The notes below the pieces were generated by a model that ran no database searches, was not told the DNA's origin, and was given only the letters and a program-made list of their open reading frames with translations. 64,000 bases of DNA, taken from the NCBI GenBank assembly GCA_963773195.1, contig CAVZAE010000006.1, positions 124,001 to 188,000 on the forward strand, in the 5' to 3' direction. The position numbers and the translations under genes are program-made. Source of the DNA: CAIWHR01 sp963773195. GTDB lineage: Bacteria; Pseudomonadota; Gammaproteobacteria; Burkholderiales; Casimicrobiaceae. Positions within the stretch are counted from its first letter, which is position 1. Each line of letters starts with the position of its first letter. Positions 1 through 9,925 of this stretch are shown in pieces.

Positions 1-1441
1 GCGCCTTGAGGTGGATGCGATCGGCGGGTATGCCTTCCGCGACAAGCGCGTCACGCACTGCCGTCGCGCGCCGCTTGGCGAGCTCGACATTGGCGGTGTG
101 ATTCCCCCTGCGGTCCGCGAAGCCGGTGATGTCGATCGGATTGGGGCCAGCCTTTATCGCCGGGGCAAAGCCCTTGAGCAGCCGGAGCGCTTCGGCATCG
201 AGCGTCGACTTGCCCGACGCGAAATGGACGGCCAGCGACGCGCCGGATGGAACCGAGACCGGCGCGGTCTCGGGTGCGCCGGGCTTCGGCACGTAGGCGT
301 CGCCTTGACGGGCGCGTCCGGTGCGAGGCGGACGCCTCCGTCGACGACCACCTGGTCGCCCTGCGCAAGGCCTTGCGAGATGAACCACGAGTCGCCGTAC
401 CAATCGCCGACCTGCACGGGCCGTTGCTCCGCCTTGCCGTCCTTGTTGACCACCCAGACGAAATGGCCGCGCGCGCCTTGCTGGACCGCGCGTTGCGGGA
501 CGAGGATCGAGTTGGGTCGCACCGCGCCGACAAGCCGCGTGCGGACATACTGGTTCGGTCGCAGGAGGCCGTCGGGATTGTCGACCGAAGCGCGGATCAG
601 GAACGTGCCGGTCTGCGGGTTGTACGACGGATCGGCGAACGTGATCCGGCCCTTGCCCGGAAAGATCGATCCATCGACGAGCTCGATCTCCACGATGAAG
701 CTCCGATTTTCAGGCAGCCGGAGCAGGCCGGCCTTCGCCTCGCTGCGAATGCGCTGCATCTCGTTTTCCGAGATGCTGAAGTTGATCCACATCGGCGTCA
801 GCACCGACACGGTGGTGAGCTGCGCATTCTTCGCATCGAGGTACGTGCCATCGGCAACCGCCGCGAAGCTCGAGACGCCTGTCACCGGCGACGTGATCGT
901 CGTATACGACAGGTTCAGCTTCGCTTCCTGGAGCTGCGCCTTGCCCTGCTCGACCGCGGCCGCGGCGGAATCGTACTGGCCCTGCGCGTCGTCGAGGTCC
1001 TTCTGCGACAGCGCATTCTGCTCGGCGAGCGGCTTCGTACGCGCGAGATTCGACTTGGCGACGTCGAGCGACGCCTGGCTGCGGGCCAGCGCCGCCTGTT
1101 GCGCATCGACCTGCGCCTGGAACGGCTTCTGATCCATCTGGAACAAGACCTGCCCGGCCTTGACCACAGAGCCCTCGACATACATGCGCTTGTCGAGGAA
1201 TCCCGAAACGCGCGCCTGGATGTTGACGGCTTGCGAGCTCTGCGTCTGCGCGACGAAGGTCTCGGACACCGGCGTGTCTCGGGGCGCGACAGTGAGCACC
1301 GTAACGTCAGCCGGCGGCCGCTCGGCGGCTCTTCTTGTCGTCCTTGCCGCAACCGGCGAGCAAGGCGAGCGACGCAAGCAACGTGACGGCAAGCGCCCGG
1401 GGAACGCGCGAATAGGCGAGAAGACGATCCGCAGGATTCAT
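1..1441 (-). CDS. RND efflux periplasmic adaptor lipoprotein with C-terminal OmpA-like domain (partial)
   Basis: This is a membrane-fusion protein of an RND (AcrA/MexA-type) pump. The start at 1441 gives a lipoprotein signal with lipobox LAGC (Cys31), so the adaptor should be anchored in the inner membrane. The barrel-sandwich, coiled-coil hairpin (many Ala/Gln/Lys) and beta-barrel segments follow to about position 310. The frame shifts near 1330, and again at 303-304 where one G is missing from a G run on the coding strand. In the restored frame, after a short Pro-rich linker, comes an OmpA/MotB-like peptidoglycan-binding domain: IDITGFAD, then NVELAKRRATAVRDAL, then GIPADRIHLK. It runs off the left edge. 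An OmpA tail on an RND adaptor is unusual. The pump and outer-membrane genes would lie to the left and cannot be seen. Confidence 0.85.
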
Positions 1442-1579
1442 GGGCGGATACTCCGGACGGAAGGGGCGGGAAATGACGGGTCCCGCGGTGCACCTGCGAT
1501 CACGTCGGCCGCGGCAGCCGGCATTTGTACCGCAGCGCTTTGCTTTTGTCGACCCGACGCGCGGGCGTCGCCACCGCGA

Positions 1580-3283
1580 TCAATGCGCGGCGGGAGGTGC
1601 CACGCCCTCGGCGGTTGCGTGCAGCGCCTGGTAGCGTTCGATCGCCGCGCGCGCGTTGAACAGCATGCGTTCACGGCCGAGCCGTTCGTAGAGCCCGGCA
1701 TTGCGTACGACCTCGAGCACGCCGGGGTTGAGCCCCACCAGCCACACGACGACGCCGCGGTCGGTCGCGCGCTTCTCGCCCTCCATGAGCGCCTGCAAGG
1801 CCGAGTATTCGATGTCGGGGACCCGGCTCATGTCGATCGCCACGACACGTGCGGCCGTGCTGCGACACCAGCGCGTTGATCTGTTCACCCACATATTGGG
1901 CATTGACGAAGAAGAGCCGTCCTTCCGGCCGCACGATCAGCAGGCCGTCGAATGTCTCGTCGTCCGGGATGCTCGGGCGACAGCGGTCGCAGAACGTCCG
2001 CCCCGCGCTTGCGGCCGATGACGGACACGCGCGGGTGTGCCGTCTGGCTCGCCAGGCTGATCAGCGACAGGATGATGGCCACGACGATGCCGTTGAGCGT
2101 GCCGAGCGCGAGGACGCCGACGCAGGCGATCAATGCGCCCAGCGGAATTCCATCGTGCGCACGGTGCGAATGGCACGGAACTCGGCAGGCTGGATCAATC
2201 CGACCGAATAGACGATGACGACCGCCGCGAGCGTCGCGTTCGGCATCAGGCCTAGAACCGGCGCAAGGAGCAGCATCGTCGCCGACCGCGGCGCCTGCGG
2301 TGACCAGCGACGCCTTCTGCGATCGCCCGCCTGAAGCGCGCACGACCGCCGTCTGCGACGTGCCGCCTCCGGCCGGCATCGCGCCGAACAGCGCACCGCC
2401 CACATTGGCGGCCCCCGTCGCGACCAGTTCGCGATTCGCGTTGATCGGCGGGTCGTCGGGGCGGGCAAATGCGCGTCCCGCGGCTATTGTTTCGGTGAAG
2501 CTCATGAGCGCGATCCCGAGATGCACCCGGGAGCAGTTGCACGATCAGCGCGGGGTCCGGGCAGCGTGAGCGACGGGAAGTCCCTGCGGAATCAGGCCGA
2601 CCGTCGAGACCCCGAGTGCCTGCAGGCCGAGGAACCATGAGGCCGCAATGCCGCCGCCGACGGCGACGAGCGGTGCCGGCGAGTGTGGCCACAGCCGCTC
2701 CATGCCGATCAGCACGGCGAACGTCGCGACGGCCACCGCCAGGGTTATGCAGCGACGTGTCGGGAACATGCTGCGCGACGCTCAGGACGTCGGCGAAGAA
2801 TCCGTGCTTGGTGATGTGGATGCCCAGGAGTTTCGGCACCTGGTCGAGCACGATCACGAGCCCGATGCCCGCCTTGAAGCCGGTCAGGACCGGCGTGGAA
2901 ATGAAGTTGGCGACGAATCCCAGCTTCAAGAGCCTCGCCACCAGGAGTATCGCGCCGACCAACGCCGTCAGCGTTGCCGTCGCGGTGACGAGCCTCGCCG
3001 CATCGCCATCCGGCACCACCAGTCCGAGCTGCGTACCCGCCAGGATCGCCAATGTGGTGGTGGAGCTGACGCTGAGCACGCGCGACGAGCCGAGCAACGC
3101 GTAGACGACCATCGGAATAAAAGCGGTGTAGAGACCGACCGCGACGGGCAAGCCGGCGACCGTCGCGTACGCCATCGCCTTGGGCAGAACGACCGCAGCC
3201 GCCGTGAGGCCCGCCACCACGTCGAAGCGAAGAGTGGCGGTGCCGGATGGGCTCGCCTGCGCATGGGTCGGTTGCTGATTCAT
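1580..3283 (-). CDS. SulP-family anion permease with STAS domain (multiple frameshifts)
   Basis: A SulP-type sulfate/bicarbonate/anion transporter of the inner membrane. The start at 3283 is preceded by an AGGAG ribosome site. The N-terminus has the family signature (VLPKAMAYATVAGLPVAVGL, then STTTLAILAG), followed by membrane segments. The C-terminal STAS domain is clear at about 1600-1860 (VVAIDMSRVPDIEYSALQAL). Similarity changes frame about six times (near 2750, 2560, 2285, 2140, 1960 and 1870), the highest shift density in the window apart from the lactate dehydrogenase gene. The restored length, about 560 residues, is normal for the family. The substrate cannot be told from sequence. 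If the shifts are real the gene is dead; sequencing error is more likely. Confidence 0.85.
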
Positions 3284-3469
3284 GCGGCTGCTCCTGGGTT
3301 CTGCGCGAATGCAGGCAATCGAGATAAGGTTCCGCAATGAGCCTTAGGGACCCAGCGCGATTGTAGCCCTTCGCTTCTGTGCTTCGCCGGTATAGTGAGT
3401 GTGGACGGCGAATCCCGTCGCATCGACATCGTGTGAAGGTTTGGCGTCGGCGTGCTGCCGGTGCTTAAA

Positions 3470-4468
3470 ATGATGCCGCTCGAGGAACTTCTGAAGATGC
3501 TGCTCGGCACATGGTTCAGGAAGCTGCGTTGGCGAACGCGCGTCGACGCCGAGCCGGCGCCGTTGCTGATCGCGCTGCTCGCGGCGTGCGTAGTCGCGGG
3601 GGTCGCCTCGCCGGCGCATGGTCAGGACATCGAGCCGCGGGCCTATTCCAATGCCCCGGTCGGGGTCAACTTCCTGATCGCGGGCTACGTCTACACGCGG
3701 GGCGGGCTGTCGTTTGATACGGCGGTGCCGCTCACCAATGCGAACCTCAATACGTCAAACGCCGTCGTTGCGTATGCAAGGGTGCTCGACCTGTGGGGGA
3801 AGTCCGCCAAGTTCGACGCAATCGTGCCGTACACCTGGCTGTCCGGTACGGCCGACTACCAGGGTCAGCCGATCGAGCGGACCGTCAACGGCTTCGCCAA
3901 TTCGATGTTCCGGCTGTCGATCAATCTCTACGGGGCGCCCGCGCTCCCGCTGAAGGAATTCGTCGACTGGGAGCAGGATCTGATCATCGGTGCCAGCCTG
4001 CAGGTGTCGGCGCCCTGGAGTCAGTACGATCCCAGCAGGATCGTCAACATCGGCACCAACCGCTGGTCCTTCAAGCCGGAGGTCGGGATATCGAAGGCCG
4101 CCGGACCATGGACGCTTGAAGCCCAGGCCGCCGCCACGATCTTTACCGACAACGACGATTTTTACGGGGGCAATACGCGTTCGCAGGACCCGCTCTACTC
4201 GCTGCAGGGGCACGTGATCTACTCCCTTCGCTCAGGGATCTGGGTTTCTGTCGATGCCACGTACTTCACCGGCGGCCGCACGACGGTGAATGGCGTGCTG
4301 AACAACGACCTTCAGCAGAACTGGCGCCTCGGGGCAACATTGGCGCTGCCCGTGGACCGGCTGAATTCGGTCAAACTCTACGCCAGCAGCGGCGTGGCGG
4401 CGCGCACCGGCAACAACTACGATCTGATAGGCATCGCGTGGCAATACCGCTGGGGTGGGGGACTGTGA
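3470..4468 (+). CDS. Outer-membrane beta-barrel protein, phenol-degradation MetA-like family
   Basis: The protein has a signal peptide (hydrophobic core near residues 32-48, cleavage after SPAHG) and then a chain of alternating amphipathic strands rich in Tyr, Trp and Asn, ending in an aromatic-rich strand (IAWQYRWGGGL), as expected of an outer-membrane beta-barrel. The pattern resembles the family annotated as putative MetA-pathway-of-phenol-degradation outer-membrane proteins, which are usually called transporters without proof. Start codons at 3470, 3473 and 3497 are all possible; the last has a weak GAGGA upstream. The reading frame is intact, unlike both neighbours. It is divergent from the SulP gene across about 185 bases. 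Confidence 0.6.
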   Translation: MMPLEELLKMLLGTWFRKLRWRTRVDAEPAPLLIALLAACVVAGVASPAHGQDIEPRAYSNAPVGVNFLIAGYVYTRGGLSFDTAVPLTNANLNTSNAVVAYARVLDLWGKSAKFDAIVPYTWLSGTADYQGQPIERTVNGFANSMFRLSINLYGAPALPLKEFVDWEQDLIIGASLQVSAPWSQYDPSRIVNIGTNRWSFKPEVGISKAAGPWTLEAQAAATIFTDNDDFYGGNTRSQDPLYSLQGHVIYSLRSGIWVSVDATYFTGGRTTVNGVLNNDLQQNWRLGATLALPVDRLNSVKLYASSGVAARTGNNYDLIGIAWQYRWGGGL

Positions 4469-4600
4469 TGCGCTCGCGCGTGCGGTGCGTGCGATTGAGG
4501 TGTCGGTAGCCCGGAATGGCCGTCGAGTATCGGTTTCGCAACGCCCAGACGGTTTGCGTCGGGGCGAGCTGAGTTCATGTCACCGGTGAGGAGGCGAACC

Positions 4601-7341
4601 ATGGGCCCCACAATCGTCGATGTGATGGAGCAAAAGCGCCTGAACGACGCGCGCGAGGCGAAAGTCCCATGGAAGAAATGGGGACCTTATCTGAGCGAGA
4701 GGCAATGGGGGACGGTTCGCGAGGACTACAGCGAGGACGGCAACGCCTGGAACTACTTCACCCACGACCAGGCGCGCTCGCGCGCCTACAAATGGGGCGA
4801 GGACGGTCTCGGCGGAATCTGCGACGACAAGCAACGGCTGTGTTTCGCGCTGGCGCTGTGGAACGAGCGCGACCCGATCCTGAAGGAGCGACTCTACGGA
4901 CTCACCAACAGCGAGGGCAACCACGGCGAGGACGTGAAGGAGTACTACTTCTACGTCGACAGCACGCCGACGCATTCGTACATGAAGTATCTGTACAAGT
5001 ACCCGCAGCGCGCGTTTCCGTACCGGGATCTGGTCGAGACCAACCGCACACGATCGCGGGAAGACTTCGAGTACGAACTCCTCGACACCGGCGTGTTCGA
5101 CGAGGACCGGTACTTCGACGTGTTCGTGGAATACGCCAAGGAGGGTCCGGAAGACGTGCTCATCCGCATCACCGTCCACAATCGCGGACCGGAAGCGGCG
5201 CGGCTGCGCGTCCTGCCGACACTCTGGTTTCGCAACACCTGGTCGTGGGGCGACGACGGCCGCAAGCCGTCGCTGCGCCAGGCCGGGCCGGGCGTCGTTC
5301 AGGCCACGCACCATGAGCTGGGCGAGTACTGGCTCCATTGCGACGGCGACGCCGGAGTTGCTGTTCACCGAAAACGAGAGCAATGCGCAGCGTCTGTGGG
5401 GCCAGCCGAACGCGTCGCCCTACGTCAAGGACGCGTTCCACGCCTACGTCGTCTCGGGACAGCGCGAGGCGGTGAATCCCGCCAAGGTCGGCACCAAGGC
5501 CGCAGCCCACTATGTCCTCGATGTGCCCGGGGGTGGCGAGCAAGACGATCCGGCTGCGTTTGGCGGCCACCGAGACCAAGGAGGCCTTCGGCGGTTTCGA
5601 GAAGATCTTCACAAGCCGTATCGCCGACGCCGATGAGTTCTACCAGCGGATTGCGCCCCCATCGCTGACCGAAGATCAGCGCCGGGTGCACCGCCAGGCG
5701 CTCGCGGGAATGCTGTGGAGCAAGCAGTATTACTACTTCGATCTGGATCGCTGGTTGCGCGAGCACAAGAGCCATCCGCTGCTCGAGTCCGCCCGCCACG
5801 ATGTGCGCAACACCGAGTGGTTCCACATGCTCAACGCCGACGTGATCTCCATGCCGGACAAGTGGGAGTACCCGTGGTATGCCGCCTGGGACCTGGCCTT
5901 CCATACGGTCGCGTTGTCGACGGTGGACTTCGATTTCGCCAAGGAGCAGCTGCTGCTGATGCTGCGGAATCTCTACTTCCACCCGAGCGGTCAGATTCCG
6001 GCCTACGAGTGGAACTTCAGCGACGTGAATCCACCGGTGCATGCCTGGGCCACGCTTTGGCTTTACAAGTATGAGAAGCAGCTTGGCCGGGCCGACCTGC
6101 GGTTCCTGGAGCGCTCGTTTCAGGGGCTGATGCTCAACTTCAACTGGTGGGTCAATCGCAAGGATCCCGCGGGGCGCAACGTCTTCGCCGGCGGCTTCCT
6201 CGGCCTCGACAACATCGGCATCTTCGACCGCAGCGCGCCGCTTCCGACTGGGGGCTCGCTGGAGCAGGCGGACGGGACGGCGTGGATGGCGCTCTACTGT
6301 CAGAACATGCTGGAGATGGCGCTCATCCTCACCGAATACGACCCGGTCTACGAGGAGATCGCCTTCAAGTTCATCCAGCATTTCATGTGGATCGCCTATG
6401 CGATGGACCGTCGCGGCGAGCATCACGACGAGATGTGGGACGAGGAGGACGGCTTCTTTTACGACCTGCTGCGGCTCCCCGACGGCCAGGCGATGCGGCT
6501 GAAGGTGCGGTCGATGGTCGGGCTGCTGCCGCTATGCGCGTCGACCGTGTTCGAGGCGCATGACGTCACGCGCTATCCGAGGCTGATGGAGCTGATCGCG
6601 CAGTTTCGGATACGCCACCCCGAGTTGGCGTCCCACGTGGCGCCGACCGACGCCGGCTTCACGGGTTACAAAGACCGGCGGCTGTTGTCCATCCTCACCA
6701 AGCAGAAACTCAAGCGGGTGCTCAAGTATCTGCTCGATGAAAACGAGTTTTTGGGACCCCATGGCATTCGTTCGCTCTCGCGCTATCACTTGGACCATCC
6801 GTTCGTGTTTCAAGTCGGTGGTCAGGAGTACAAGGTGCAGTACCTGCCGGCGGAATCAAATACCGGCATGTTCGGCGGCAACTCCAACTGGCGGGGTCCG
6901 GTATGGATGCCGGTGAACACGCTGATAGTCAGGGCTCTCATCAATCTCTACGCCTTCTACGGCGACGAGTTCAAGGTGGAATGTCCGACCGGATCGGGTA
7001 GGTACCTGACGCTGTTCGAAGTGGCCCAGGAGATTGTTCGCCGGCTGACGGGAACGTTCCTCCGCGATGCCAAGGGGCAACGGCCCGTGTACGGCGGATC
7101 GGCCAAGTTCCAGGACGATCCCCATTGGCGCGACCTGATCCTGTTCTACGAGTACTTCCACGGTGACAACGGTGCGGGGCTCGGCGCAAGCCACCAAACG
7201 GGATGGACGGGTCTGGTCGCTCCGCTGTTGGACTTGTTCGGACGTATCAACGCCAAGTCCCTGCTGGAGGCCGAGCGGGGGACCGTCGTCTCCAGGATCA
7301 TCAGTGAGCAAGTGGGTGGAGTTCGGCCGCGACAGCGTTGA
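4601..7341 (+). CDS. GH63-like (MGH1-type) glucosidase
   Basis: A large cytoplasmic glycoside hydrolase of about 913 residues with no signal peptide, of the GH63/MGH1-like group whose members cleave alpha-glucosidic bonds in glucosylated small molecules or oligosaccharides. The start at 4601 is chosen because a perfect GGTGAGGAGG lies 6-7 bases upstream; an ATG at 4577 has nothing similar. Recognisable parts are the N-terminal beta-sandwich (NHGEDVKEYYFYVDSTPTHS), and in the (alpha/alpha)6 catalytic domain PWYAAWDLAFH, EWNFSDVNPPVHAW and the signature GGNSNWRGPVWMPVN. The frame shifts near 5350 and near 5525. The exact substrate is not visible. It stands alone, convergent with the PLD gene. 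Confidence 0.85.
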
Positions 7342-7460
7342 GAAGCGGCCGCGTCCGATCCGTGCTACCCGACGTCCACGAGATCACCGCCTAGGTCTGG
7401 CCTCACCGGATCGACTCACGGGTTGCGCGTCTTCTGATGCCTGAGATGCGATGGCGCCGC

Positions 7461-9005
7461 CTACAGCATCCAATCGATGGGAAGAATCGACAGCAGCTCC
7501 ACGCCCATGCGTTTGGACCAGCTCGTCTCGGGCTCGGTGTCATAGCGCTTCTCACCCGATGCAGTTCGCTCGATCCATTCGAGGCTGTTGCCGTCGGGGG
7601 CCAGCCGGACCTCATACGCCAGCATCGGCACTTCGACATCGAAGAATCGGGTCAGACCCTGCGCGAGTACCGGGCTGCTGATCACCAGCCCCAATTCGGT
7701 GTTGAGGCGAGCCGAGCGCGGGTCAAGGTTGAACGAACCGACGAAGATCCGACGGCTGTCGACGGCAAGCGTCTTGGCATGCAGGCCGGAGGACGAGCCT
7801 GATCCAAACCGGTCGCCGGATTCCCCCGCATGTTTTGAGGCGGTCGGCTTGATCTCGTACAGCTGCACGCCGGCCTGGAGCAGGTCGCGGCGCCGCTTCG
7901 CGTACCCCGAGTGCACCGAACTCGCCTCGGATGCCGCGAGCGAGTTGGTGAGAATGCGCACGGTCACCCCGCGTTTCGCGAGCGCCGCCAGTTGCTGGGT
8001 GCCGCCGGCGCCGGGTATGAAGTACGGCGAGACGATGTCCAGCGTTTTCTCCGCCGGCCCCATCTTGCGCACCAGCTCCGGGAAGAGCAGCACGTCCGTC
8101 CGCTCCGTGGTGTCGAGCGTCTTGGCCGGGTCGTCGGACACGACCTCGGCGTCCGCCCACTCGAGCGGAAGTTTCCGGTCCAGCAGCTCGGGCACCAGCG
8201 GCGTCGCGCGCACTGCCTCGAGATACGCGATCGACTCGGGGTCGATGCGGTTCGCCGCAAATTTGGCCTCGAGATTCGTGGTGCCGTCCGGCATCGGCGG
8301 ACCCACAAAACCCGATGCCGGGTAGGCGGACGCGCTGTTCCAGTAGACATCGAACTCCTTGGACACCTCGGGCACGGCAGCTCCCACGGCGAGCACGTCG
8401 AGGTCGGCGAATGTGAGGCCGGCCCCGGCGCCGAAGTACTCGCCCGCGATGTTGCGTCCGCCCACGACAGTCACCTGGTTGTCGGCGGTGAACGACTTGT
8501 TGTGCATGCGCCGGTTCAAGCGCGTGAAGTCAGTCAAGAAGTAGAGCGCGCGGGCGTCGCGCCCGACGAGCGGGTTGTACAGTCGTACCTCGATATTGGG
8601 ATGCGCATCGAGCACCGCGAGCGTCGGATCGAGTCCCTTCGTATTCAGGTCGTCGAGCAGCAACCGTACCCGCACACCCCGCTCGGCCGCCTGCCAGAGC
8701 GCCTGGAACATCAGGTAGCCGACCTGGTCGCCATTCCAGATGTAGTACTGCGCGTCGAGCGACTTTTCGGCGGCATTGGCGAGCAGGACGCGCGCGGCGA
8801 ACGCATCGCGGGGGTCGGGCAGCGCATAGATGCCCGTCTTGCCGGGATTCGCAGCGACTTCGGGCGTAATCGCACGGCCGAGCCGCGTCCCCGTCGTGTC
8901 ATTGAGAGCGGTGGTCTCGAGGCGATCCTTTGGAGGGGGCAGCGTGGCACAGCCGGTAACAAGCACGACAAATGCGACCAGAAGGTAGGACAGAATGGGC
9001 TTCAT
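7461..9005 (-). CDS. Phospholipase D-family lipoprotein (cardiolipin synthase-like)
   Basis: A lipoprotein (start at 9005; lipobox VTGC about 18 residues in) with two PLD/HKD half-sites: HNKSFTADNQVTVVGGRN and LHAKTLAVDSRRIFVGSFN. Both have the His, Lys and Asp and the following Gly/Ser-Asn, so a phosphatidyl-transfer or phosphodiesterase reaction via a phospho-His intermediate is expected. Similar proteins are annotated as phospholipase D-family or cardiolipin synthase C-like, acting on the envelope. The frame is intact over 514 residues. A longer open frame would start at 9062, but that prefix would put 19 residues ahead of the lipoprotein signal. The gene is convergent with the glucosidase and divergent from the DUF3302 operon. 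Confidence 0.88.
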   Translation of the reverse strand: MKPILSYLLVAFVVLVTGCATLPPPKDRLETTALNDTTGTRLGRAITPEVAANPGKTGIYALPDPRDAFAARVLLANAAEKSLDAQYYIWNGDQVGYLMFQALWQAAERGVRVRLLLDDLNTKGLDPTLAVLDAHPNIEVRLYNPLVGRDARALYFLTDFTRLNRRMHNKSFTADNQVTVVGGRNIAGEYFGAGAGLTFADLDVLAVGAAVPEVSKEFDVYWNSASAYPASGFVGPPMPDGTTNLEAKFAANRIDPESIAYLEAVRATPLVPELLDRKLPLEWADAEVVSDDPAKTLDTTERTDVLLFPELVRKMGPAEKTLDIVSPYFIPGAGGTQQLAALAKRGVTVRILTNSLAASEASSVHSGYAKRRRDLLQAGVQLYEIKPTASKHAGESGDRFGSGSSSGLHAKTLAVDSRRIFVGSFNLDPRSARLNTELGLVISSPVLAQGLTRFFDVEVPMLAYEVRLAPDGNSLEWIERTASGEKRYDTEPETSWSKRMGVELLSILPIDWML

Positions 9006-9354
9006 CTGAGCGATATCGACAAGTGTTGCGAGGACCAATTCCCGCGCAATCCTACCCCCCAAACGTGGAATTCAAACGGTCCGTAGCTCGACGCGAACAC
9101 TGGCCGTGGCGTCGAGATTTGAATGGGGTCGGACCTGAAGTCCAGCGCTCCGAATGTGGCGCACCCGTGTCATGCCGGTGCGGCGGAGTGTTGCGGAAGC
9201 ACGGCCGTCCGCCATTCAGTGTAGGATGACCGCCGCGACTGCGGCCTTGCCGTCCGGCTGCGGCGCCGCTCCACCCGGGATGCGACCTCGCCGGCGAAGA
9301 CCGGCGGGTGCTGTCCGTCGCTGGTCCCTGCATACTCGAAGAGATTCGCGTGCC
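9006..9354. other. Non-coding divergent intergenic region
   Basis: This is the only stretch over 300 bases without a gene. It separates the PLD lipoprotein (leftward) from the DUF3302 gene (rightward), so it must hold both promoters. No reading frame in it resembles a protein. The one structure seen is the nested inverted repeat at 9071-9123. No convincing -35/-10 pair was found. Confidence 0.6.
9071..9123. repeat. Nested inverted repeat in divergent promoter region
   Basis: CTCGACGC (9087-9094) pairs perfectly with GCGTCGAG (9109-9116) across a 14-base loop. An outer pair, TTCAAA (9071-9076) and TTTGAA (9118-9123), encloses it. No T-run follows, so it is not a typical terminator. Its place between two divergent genes suits an operator or an RNA hairpin, but no regulator is identified. 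Confidence 0.4.
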
Positions 9355-9925
9355 ATGAAATCCCGATTTCCCAGACGAGCGTCGCCCGTCGCTGCGCTCA
9401 CCGCCTTCGCCGCCCTGGTCCTTCCACCGACCGCACAAGCATCGTTCCTCCCGCCAGAGATGATGGACACCGCGGCGATGGGCCTCGCGTGGTTCATCAT
9501 CGTCGTCGTCCCGATCGGCGCGATCGTGCTGTTCTGGCTCGTGCATGTCCTGCCGGAAAAGATCGCCCACAAGCGCCACCACCCGCAGCGGGACGCCATT
9601 CACACGCTGTGCCTGCTGTCGCTGGCGTTCGGCGGCCTGTTGTGGCCGATCGCGTGGCTCTGGGCCTACACGAAGCCGGTCGCCTACCGCGTCGCCTACG
9701 GAACGGAGAAGCACGACGACTACTACCACGAGCTCGGCGAGAAGGCGCAGGCGGGTGAACTGCTCGAGTATGAGCTTGCGCATCTGCGCGAGGAGCTCGA
9801 CGCGATGGCCGCCAAAGGCACGTTGACCGCGGAACTCAAGGTCTTGCGAAGAGACCTGGCGGTCGCAGTCCGCAAAATCCCCCGCGCCGGCCGCGGCGAC
9901 CACCGCGAAGGCAGGGGATGCCTGA
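9355..9925 (+). CDS. DUF3302 inner-membrane protein (YiaW-like)
   Basis: A small exported or inner-membrane protein. It has a signal-like N-terminus (cleavage near PTAQA), a membrane segment (LAWFIIVVVPIGAIVLFWLVH), the DUF3302 core, a second membrane segment (LCLLSLAFGGLLWPIAWLWAY) and a charged C-terminal helix. In E. coli the homologue YiaW is encoded beside YiaV, an HlyD-like protein; the same pair is seen here. As read, the frame runs straight into the next gene. Removing one C from the CCCCC run at 9879-9883 instead gives a short Ala-rich tail and a TGA at 9923-9925 that overlaps the next ATG, the usual coupled arrangement. The apparent fusion is therefore taken as an indel artefact. 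Function is unknown. Confidence 0.78.

Noticed and set aside
3391..3396. TATAGT as a -10 element for the outer-membrane protein gene.
   Set aside because: No acceptable -35 lies 16-18 bases upstream, so it is not claimed as a promoter.
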